A DNA stretch of 24,653 nucleotides from CALMFT01 sp964563595 (GTDB lineage Bacteria; Patescibacteriota; Gracilibacteria; Absconditabacterales; Absconditicoccaceae). Positions 18,210 through 24,653 of this stretch are shown here, in pieces. The position numbers and the translations under genes are program-made. The notes under the pieces were generated by a model. The model was not told where the DNA came from, ran no database searches, and was given only the letters and a program-made list of their open reading frames with translations. The stretch spans positions 1-24,653 of the forward strand of contig CAZLWR010000014.1 of the NCBI GenBank assembly GCA_964563595.1, given 5' to 3'. Within the stretch, counting starts at the first letter, position 1, and every line of letters starts with the position of its first letter.

Positions 18210-19631
18210 ATGTCTCACAATACGTATCTTGACTATATATCTCAATTATTTGCAACTCAAGAAGAATTTGAGGCATTTTCTGCCAGTATGAATCAACCAT
18301 TACCAAGAACATTTAGCACCGTACAGTCACGCAATATTCCCAAAGAAACTTTAGCAAGTCTCAAGCAACAGGGATTTCAAGCAACTGTTTCAGATTATAA
18401 TGCAAATAATTATAAGATTGATCCAACGGATAATGATTTTTCTCCTACCATACCTCTAGGTAAAACCATTGAGCATTTATTGGGATATTTCTATATTCAA
18501 GAAACGGCAGCCTCCCTACCAGCAACGATAGCAGACATACCAGCACAAGGAAATATATTGGATATGTGTGCCGCACCCGGTGGTAAAACAACCCAACTTG
18601 CTGATAGATGTAAAATAATCTGATTACAAGTCTTGGTTCGGGCAAACGATCCAGACAGCAAAAGACTTGTTTCACTGGGAGCAAATCTGACCAGGACTGG
18701 CATGGAAAACGTAGTCATCACCAATCGAGATGGAACGCATATCGGAAATAAAGCAGCAGAAACATTTGACGTCGTATTGCTTGATGCACCTTGTAGCGGA
18801 GAAGGCACTGGTTTTAAGTCTGACTTTGGCACCAAATTTTGGGATTTGAGAAAAGTAGAAAAGATAGCCAGAGTACAACAGCAACTCTTGATCTCAGCAG
18901 TGAAGGCTTGTAAAGTTGGTGGTCAGATTATCTATTCTACCTGTACTACCAATCCTATAGAAAACGAAATGAATATAGCATGGATTATGGAAAAGTATCC
19001 ATGAGTCTTAGAATTACAAGATATCACTATAGACTGATTATCCAATGGGATAAGCTCAAACGATCTACAAAATACTCGAACTAGTTCCATAGCAAAAAAA
19101 ACTAAAAGATTGTGGCCACATATACAATGAACTGGAGGCTTTTTTCTCTGTAGTTTTAAAAAAACAAATTCTTTAGCAAGTACTGATTCCAAAAGTATCT
19201 GAACCGGATCGAGCAAATTTTTACTCTGCAATCAAGAACAAATAAAAAACTGGTTATATGAAACATATGAAATTACTGTTCCAGAGCATATCGTATTTGT
19301 TGGATCTAAAAACCAAATCTATGCTAGCTATCGTCACATCATTCCTTTTCTATCCCTCTATCAGCGAGATAGGCCGGGCCTACCCGTCATCAAATGAGAA
19401 AAACCTTCTGATTGGAGAGTGACCCATGGAGCAGGATTGTTGTTCAATTTTGGTAAACAATTTCAAATTGAACTGAATGAAGAGCAAATACGTGCTCATG
19501 TATCTCAACAAGATATATCAATTCAAACTAATGCTTCAGGGTATGTTCAATTATTGTGGAAATGAAAACCTGCAGGAGTCGGGAAAATAGTAGATGGAAT
19601 TATTAAAAATAAGTTCACCGGTGTCCTCTAA
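18210..19631 (+). CDS. RsmB/RsmF-type 16S rRNA m5C methyltransferase (NOL1/NOP2/Sun family)
   Basis: 473 aa. SAM-dependent cytosine-5 methylation of rRNA. Motifs: GNILDMCAAPGGKTTQLA (SAM binding), VLLDAPCSGEGT (motif IV, with the cysteine that releases product) and IIYSTCTTNPIENE (motif VI, catalytic cysteine). The C-terminal part (about 290-473: KRLWPHIQGTGGFFLCSF, IASYRHIIPFL-like and VQLLWKGKPAGVGK) resembles the PUA-like tail of RsmF/YebU, so RsmF is a likelier match than RsmB, which carries a NusB domain absent here. Several UGA glycines, including HIQGTGG and LWKGKP. TATATA 18196-18201 lies 8 bases before ATG 18210, suggesting another leaderless transcript. Confidence 0.9.
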
Positions 19632-19640
19632 TGTTAGCAC

Positions 19641-19679
19641 AAAAAAAACCGATAAAATAGCATGTACTATCTTACCGGT
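19641..19679 (-). terminator. Terminator of the surface-protein module
   Basis: On the minus strand a 13-bp stem with two U-G wobbles (arms 19667-19679 and 19648-19660, loop 19661-19666) is followed by eight U. It ends the minus-strand transcript of the secreted-protein genes 31 bases past their last stop. On the plus strand the wobbles become mismatches, and no U run follows. Confidence 0.75.
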
Positions 19680-19709
19680 GAAACATTTCAAACATTTCTT
19701 GTAATACTC

Positions 19710-20363
19710 CTAATTCGTATACAGTGAAATTTCTATAGTTCATTGATAGGATCCCAAGGCAGAGTAAGCTGGCACATTCAATATAAACTCGGGAATGATA
19801 CCGTATACTCACACTGCCCCATCGGAAACATCTCTTCTTTCCATAATAGTATAACCAAGATCTCAGTCCATATACACGTCTTGGGCTACGCCTAGAATCT
19901 CTTTACTAGGCACACCTGACAATGTTGTCACTGCTAAAGCTCAGCCATACGACCTCATATTCATCATAACATCCTCAATAATCTTACTTGCTCCATCGGT
20001 CAAATCTGTTACATCAATAGTTACATATCGTCCTCTTGTCAGTCCTCCGTCTTCCACGCTAATATACCCACCATTTCCTACAGGGTTACCCTGTATGGCA
20101 ACCATATGGTCTGCAGAGCTCAATAAACCGAAATCAACACCAAAGGTTTTTACTAGCATTCTCTTCGTATCTCCTCATCATCAAACATCTCATGCTTTTG
20201 TCTCTTGAGTTATCATTGTTCAGGTATTCGTTGTTGCATCGGTAATGCCTTCTGGTACATAAGTATTCGTATCTCCAGTATCAATATCTTGTGCCAAACC
20301 CTCAGGGGCAACAGATAGGAGAGCAAGTAATATACATCAGATTATTATTCATCACGTCCTCAT
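19710..20363 (-). CDS. Secreted beta-rich surface protein A (paralog of 21574-22176)
   Basis: 217 aa. Signal peptide with hydrophobic core GGIIGCILLALLSVAP and probable cleavage after GLAQ. A linker of T, D and G, including a run of glycines mostly UGA (AGDVGGGG), leads to a beta-rich domain. It shares with the protein at 21574-22176: DFG..SSA, VGN.GYI, RYVTID.T, LSG, GYTIMER, YGIIP.F and the end G.Y.GTIEISLYT. The closing strand recalls DUF4402 and WxL-type surface domains (GxYxGTxxxxL), but no W-x-L motif is present. Probably exported and displayed or assembled on the surface. Start ATG 20363, 28 bases after the membrane-anchored partner. Confidence 0.75.
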
Positions 20364-20391
20364 CTTGTTTTTTATCACATTAAAGTCTTTG

Positions 20392-21531
20392 TTATTCCTG
20401 GATCACCGTAGTTGACATCGTTTTTTGCTCCTTACGTTTTTTACAGTGACGACGGATCAGAGCAACAATTACAATCAGCGTCACACATCCAATCACGATC
20501 AATAGCCACCATGGCATCAAAAATATCGTTCATCACAAATGATAATTACCTGAATAATCTGAAAGATCTAGCCCATCATTTGCTATATCCGGAATATACG
20601 CAATATCTACAAAAGCGTTGTAATTCATTCTATATCGAGGAATACTAGATATATCAGATCCGGTGCTCTCTTTATTGAAATGCCACCAAGCGGGCTTGGA
20701 AACAGAAAGATGAAACTCTTTGGATTCATTTGGAAGCAAATACAGATAGCCAGTTCACAACTGTATGGTCTTTCCTAAAATATCTTTCATCGTTCCTTTC
20801 CCTCCAATACGCAAAGGCACATTACCGCTGTTCTTCAATATCGTATATACGTCTACATAGTCCTCATACTCTTTAACGCCCAAAGCTCAGGCTATCAAAG
20901 ATCATGAAGCATAAGATGACTCAGCATACGCAACATTATGTACGCCCTCAGGTCACAAAACATCAAGCCTACTCACAATCTTTCCTTTCACAATCATATC
21001 TATGAATCAAGCCTTACGTACAACTACATTGTACGATACGCCGCCCTTCTTAGTAACTTGACCATTGGGTACCGAATAAGTCACACAACCATAATTATAT
21101 CCAATATGGGCATCAGACATTTTGATAGTTTTAATCACTTTTGTCTTTCACTTGGTTGGTATCGTTATAGTTGAGTTATTACCCTTCACATATTGACCAA
21201 ATCAGTCTTTCGATGTTTCATTTTTGCATGCTCTCCTAGCGTTTTGATCTGCAGTAATTCATCCATCAATAAAATTTACTTTCAAAGGTACGTCGTAATC
21301 AGTCGTATTTGAGAACTCCAGACATATTTCTTGTTCTTTGTTTGGATCTACCTCCATCTTCAAATGACGATTGTGATCAAGCAGATTATTTTTGTTACAA
21401 AATGTTAGTTCTACATCTCATACCGTAGCAGAGATATCTGCAGCAGATACTAATGACATGCTCATTCCAACTAAACAACATGCAATTATCAGTGTGTGAA
21501 TAATACTTTTCTTATGATGCCACAGATTCAT
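20392..21531 (-). CDS. Membrane-anchored partner with signal peptide and Ig-like region (DUF916-like layout)
   Basis: 379 aa. Signal peptide LIIACCLVGMSMSLVSAA; extracytoplasmic part of two beta-rich segments (about 35-160, with MEVDPNKEQEICLEFSNTTD, and 175-330, with VYTILKNSGNVPLRIGG and LLPNESKEFHLSVS); then a transmembrane helix WWLLIVIGCVTLIVIVALI and a basic cytoplasmic tail RRHCKKRKEQK. This layout, and the 'ligand of strand' phrases, match WxL-interacting proteins (DUF916/DUF3324) and pilus-chaperone-like proteins; sequence identity was not tested. UGA codons are numerous (for example VGDVELT, DGGITAD and a tandem pair in HLGGTI). It lies between two paralogous secreted proteins, so a role in holding or displaying them is likely. 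Confidence 0.7.
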
Positions 21532-21573
21532 TGGGTCGTAATTATAAATAAATCATACGCACCTTTTTTGATA

Positions 21574-22176
21574 TTAGGGCGTATACAAAGATACTTCTAT
21601 TGTTCCTAGATAAGCTCCAACTGGAGTATAACCAGGAATAGTCAATTTAAATGTTGGGATAATACCATACTTTCCTAGAATGCCACTGGTAACAGAAGTT
21701 CTTTCCATAATAGTATAACCAGCGGAACCACTAAAGTTTACGGCAGTTTGAGTAACTCCAACTACTTCGGGAGTAGCATTTCATGACAATACAGTTATTG
21801 CAGCGGCTCCTCAAATAGAAGTCATAGTTAATTTGCTATCTTTAATTACTTTTACACCTGTTCAGCTCGCACCTGATCAAACAATATTAGTTGCGTCAAT
21901 AGTTACGTATCGAACCTTGGAAGCCAACGTATCCTTAGTCACAATATATCATTGATTTCCTACGATAGTACCCGTAGCAAGACGGTCATTGGCAGATGAT
22001 GTCACCGTCCCGAAATCAATGTCAAACGTACTAACGACCAACTCTCATCATTCACTAACAATAGTTAACTTGGTATCTCCTTGATCAGTAGCATATTGTG
22101 CAGAACACAGCATAGACATACTAATAACTGATAATGCAAATAACGATGCAACAACTTTTTTTACGTTCATAGTCAT
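21574..22176 (-). CDS. Secreted beta-rich surface protein B (paralog of 19710-20363)
   Basis: 200 aa. Signal peptide KKVVASLFALSVISMSMLCSAQ, cleaved near SAQ. The mature domain carries the same motifs as protein A: FDIDFGTVTSSA, VGNQGYI, RYVTIDAT, AAITVLSG, GYTIMERTSVTSG, YGIIPTFKLTIPGY and GAYLGTIEVSLYT. About 40% identity by eye. UGA glycines at GNQGYI and SEGGEL. First gene of the minus-strand module; starts at ATG 22176 or 22170 (MTM or MNV), the second being the usual signal-peptide beginning. It could be the structural subunit and A a variant, or the two may be alternating surface antigens. Confidence 0.75.
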
Positions 22177-22584
22177 GATGTAATCACTTAAATAATAAAA
22201 GAACAATTTCGTATTCAGCGTACTCTCGGTAGTTTTTGCGGGAAAAAAAACCGAAAGCGTTTAGAGTTTTTCCTAGCATCTGGCCAGATATAGGATGTTC
22301 TCCATTCACATATCGCTTATGTAAAAGCAATAAGAATAGTTTTGAGCGATTATTACCAAAGGCAACTTATACTTTGCATATATCAGCATATCAATGATTT
22401 GTATCCCTCGCAAAACGAAGTAATACTTCAGTATATATGTAATAAGCAGAACCAATAGGCAATAATAATCTCATTACTATGTATTCAATTTATACATCCA
22501 CCAATACGCAGCATTCTCATCACTTTCTCATTTAATTATCTCATTCGTCACTTATGCTGTTTTTTGGAGACGAGGAACTATTGT
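22177..22584. other. Intergenic region between surface module and groEL
   Basis: No gene seen. It has the leader of the surface module (an AT-rich stem-loop of the CGGT...ACCG type near 22225-22255) and otherwise low-complexity AT-rich sequence with stops in every frame. Promoters for the module on the minus strand are expected here, but I cannot point to a convincing -35/-10 pair. Confidence 0.4.
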
Positions 22585-22791
22585 ATGGATAAACTTCAAA
22601 AAAGTCAACAATTTTGTTTATATTATTCTGATATCGTTAATACAGGTCCAAGAAGCATCTTTTCGAATATTGATAGAGAAATCATTCAGGGGAAAACTCG
22701 AGTAATATACGATACACTATATTATTCTAGGCAGTTTTTGAAAAAAATGTTCAATAAGGATCAAAAAAAAATCCCCACAATATTATCATAG
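22585..22791 (+). CDS. Possible small protein
   Basis: 68 aa open frame (MDKLQKSQQFCLYYSDIV...NKDQKKIPTILS), hydrophilic and basic, with GAGG 7-10 bases before ATG 22585. No recognisable family. It ends inside the groEL terminator on the opposite strand and has no UGA codon, so it may be a chance frame. An in-frame TTG at 22564 would add seven residues. Confidence 0.3.
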   Translation: MDKLQKSQQFCLYYSDIVNTGPRSIFSNIDREIIQGKTRVIYDTLYYSRQFLKKMFNKDQKKIPTILS

Positions 22792-22803
22792 CCCGCAGGG
22801 ATT
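22763..22803 (-). terminator. Terminator of groEL
   Basis: On the minus strand a stem of nine pairs (AATCCCUGC / GUGGGGAUU, two wobbles) with a 16-base loop, then a run of nine U. Located 21 bases after the groEL stop. Confidence 0.75.
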
Positions 22804-22823
22804 CTTCTTTATTCAGAGTATTT

Positions 22824-24485
22824 TTAATAATCATCCATTCACATACCTCCCATTCAACCCATACCACCCATTCCTCCTGGACCGGCTTGAGCTTCCTCTT
22901 TGCTTTCTTTTGGTAAGTCAGCAATGACACAATCTGTCGTCAAGAACATCGCAGCAGCAGATACCGCGTTTTCAAGCGTCACTCTAATCACTTTGGTTGG
23001 ATCAATAATACCATGTACAAACAAATCTTGGAACTCACCTGTTGCGGCATTAAATCAGTAATTAAAATCATTATTTGCTTTGACCTGCTCTACCACCCGA
23101 TCACCCTTATAACCAGCATTGTTAGCAATTTGCTTTACAGGGAATTGTATGGCACTAAGCACTATCTGCAAACCGATATGTTCGTCCGCGTCAGCATATT
23201 TTTCTTGTTCTAGTTGTTTAGCAATCTTAAGCAATGGCGTTCCTCATCCAGATACTACTCACTCCTCTACTGCAGCTCTAGTGGCATTTAGTGCATCTTC
23301 AATTTTGTACTTTTTATTCTTCATTTCCATCTCCGTCGCAGCTCCTACTTTTATCACTGCTACTCCTCCCACCATTCTTGCGAGTCTTTCTTGAAGTTTC
23401 TCTCTATCATAGCTTGAGCTTGTGTTTTCCATTTGAGCTTTGATGGCCTGAGCCCTAGCGTCTATATTTGCTTGATCTCATTTGCCTCATACAATTGTTG
23501 TTTTATCTTTGGACATAATCACCTTATCAGCAGCACCAAGCATACTGATATTTGCATTCTCAAGTTTAATACCAACCTCTTCACTTATGAGTGTTGCACC
23601 AGTTACAGCACAAATATCTCTCAATATTTCTTTTTTTCTATCTCCAAATCCAGGTGCCTTCACGGGAATCACATTGAGTACGCCTCTTAATTTATTTAAT
23701 ACCAAAGTTGTCAATGCTTCACCATCTACATCCTCTGCAATAATAATCATATCTCTTTTACCTTGTGCAGCGGCTCACTCCAAAAGCGGTAAAATATCTT
23801 TAATAATACTTATCTTTTTATCGGTTACCAGAATGTAAGGATTTTCAACTACTGATTCCATTCTCGCTGGGTCAGTCACAAAGTAAGGACTTGCGTAACC
23901 TTGGTCAAATTGCATACCTTTGACAACCACTTTGGTTAGTCCGATAGATTTTCATTCTTCTACTGTTATGACGCCATCTTTCCCGACCTCCGTAATAACT
24001 TCAGATATCAATGATCCAATCTCTTCGTCTTGTGCAGAAATAGTTGCAACATTTTTGATATCCTGATCACTATTTACTTTCGAACTATGTTCTTGTAATT
24101 TTTTATTAACCAAATCTATAGCCTTGTGCATGCCTCTGGAAAGTGCAAAAGGATTCACACCTGCGTCTATATACCTGAGTCATTCAGTAGCAATTGCATA
24201 TGCCAAAGCACAAGTACTGGTGGTACCGTCTCCTACTGCATCATTGGTTTTACTAGAAGCTTCTTTGATCAATGCCGCACCAATATTTTCAAACTTATCA
24301 GATAATTCTATTTCTTTCGCAATTGTTACACCATCATTGGTAACCGTTGGAGTTCCGTACGATCTCTCCAAAATAACATTACGACCTTTTGGTCACATAG
24401 TGCTAATGACAGCCTTAGTTAGTTTACTAATACCCGCATAAATCTTTTTTCTGGCATCATCGCCATATTTTATTTGTTTTGCCAT
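22824..24485 (-). CDS. groEL: Chaperonin GroEL (60 kDa)
   Basis: 553 aa, full length. Forms the double-ring ATP-driven folding chamber with GroES. Motifs: AVISTMGPKGRNVILERSYG, TNDGVTIAKEIEL, VGDGTTSTCALA (ATPase aspartate), GMQFDQGYASPYFVTD, KAPGFGDRKKEIL, MVGGVAVIKVGAATE, VEEGVVSGGGTPLL, NAGYKG and the GGM tail (GPGGMGGMGGMGGMGMDDY). UGA encodes invariant glycines in TMGPKG, in VSGGGTP (middle), in EEGVV and in the GGM repeats. No groES is in the window and no CIRCE element is seen upstream. Start ATG 24485; stop TAA 22824-22826. Read with the standard code only three fragments appear. Confidence 0.97.
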
Positions 24486-24574
24486 TGTTAAAATAATTTA
24501 GAATTTAAAAATATTTTAAATAATCAGATGTTATTGCATTTTAGAGCAATATTTGTATACATTTCCTCATCTAT

Positions 24575-24648
24575 GGATCCGTAGCTCAGTTGGTTAGAGC
24601 AGTCGGCTCATAACCGATTGGTCACAGGTTCAAGTCCTGTCGGGTCCA
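24575..24648 (+). tRNA. tRNA with CAT anticodon (elongator Met or Ile2)
   Basis: Cloverleaf: acceptor GGATCCG/CGGGTCC with one T-G pair, D arm GCTC/GAGC, anticodon arm GTCGG-CTCATAA-CCGAT (anticodon CAT), T arm ACAGG-TTCAAGT-CCTGT, discriminator A. CCA is not encoded. G1-C72 is paired and the GGG/CCC anticodon stem is absent, so it is not the initiator. A CAT anticodon may also be tRNA-Ile2 (lysidine-modified C34), which sequence alone cannot exclude. No tRNA reading UGA lies in the window. Confidence 0.93.
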
Positions 24649-24653
24649 AGTTA

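Larger units (their letters stand above)
1000..21389. repeat. Dispersed 8-9-mer ATAATCTG(A), 25 copies on both strands
   Basis: Start positions, plus orientation: 1895, 3168, 4042, 5946, 9199, 11702, 13076, 16429, 16879, 17939, 18615, 20554. Minus orientation (CAGATTAT): 1000, 2137, 3278, 5810, 11865, 12857, 13968, 15534, 16299, 17709, 18924, 20338, 21382. In 21 of 25 the next base is A; the base before is almost never C (1 of 25). Copies lie within genes, in leaders and on stop codons (11702 overlaps a TAA, 3168 a TAG). None in 5954-9198 or after 21389. Counted by eye; see findings. Confidence 0.85.

Noticed and set aside
23119..23838. Plus-strand open frames opposite groEL
   Set aside because: They are antisense to a complete groEL and show no motif of their own.
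352..24485. UGA read as tryptophan (code 4)
   Set aside because: The affected positions are invariant glycines (GxGxxG, GGIYLDTD, TMGPKG), and TGG is used for Trp.
24486..24574. CIRCE heat-shock operator before groEL
   Set aside because: No TTAGCACTC-type inverted repeat is present; the ATTGC/GCAAT repeat seen is too short to call.
1..24653. CRISPR array, transposase or rRNA genes
   Set aside because: No spaced direct repeats, transposase motifs or rRNA sequence were seen; the ATAATCTG words are irregularly spaced and on both strands.

Overview
This 24.6 kb window comes from an AT-rich bacterium that reads UGA as glycine (translation table 25). That code, the small genes and the gene content point to the Candidate Phyla Radiation, either Absconditabacteria (SR1) or Gracilibacteria (BD1-5); the window alone cannot decide between them. 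The evidence is direct. In gene after gene a UGA codon sits exactly where a family has an invariant glycine: NGYQSxH and KKGST in Rel, IGLPIIGD in an RluA-type pseudouridine synthase, TMGPKGRNV and VSGGGTPL in GroEL, the GxGxxG of an FAD enzyme, and GGIYLDTD in a family-32-like glycosyltransferase (UGA-UGA in tandem). No host gene ends in UGA; all stops are TAA or TAG. With the standard code most genes here would look broken. All coordinates below use code 25.

Layout. 1-228 is the end of an unknown gene with a terminator. 352-2571 is a full bifunctional Rel, followed by a small membrane-anchored protein, a pseudouridine synthase (minus), a YvlD-like membrane protein and a derived sugar-transferase-like protein (minus). 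About 5955-7490 is a foreign-looking GC-rich block with two paralogous lipoprotein-type genes around a 100-N gap; it has no UGA-glycine codon and may be a transfer or a chimeric join. From 7491 the host pattern returns: an ABC-F ATPase, then an envelope cluster (DedA-like protein, two glycosyltransferases, a PAP2/sphingomyelin-synthase-like protein).

11717-17676 is a long minus-strand series: a DinB-like protein, a nitroreductase, a membrane-anchored C39-like cysteine peptidase, a hypothetical protein, an ABC exporter (interrupted by a 100-N gap), another hypothetical protein and an FAD-dependent MQO-like oxidoreductase. An HxlR regulator is divergent from it and may control its first genes. 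An RsmB/RsmF-type RNA methyltransferase follows. 19641-22176 is a three-gene surface module: two paralogous secreted proteins flank a protein with a signal peptide, beta-rich region and C-terminal membrane anchor, resembling WxL/DUF916 loci. The window ends with groEL (minus) and a tRNA with a CAT anticodon.

The least expected signal is a short word, ATAATCTG(A), which I counted 25 times, split evenly between strands, inside and between genes. A rough composition estimate predicts one or two. It is absent from the GC-rich block. Its density and both-strand scatter resemble a DNA-uptake sequence, but its function is unknown.
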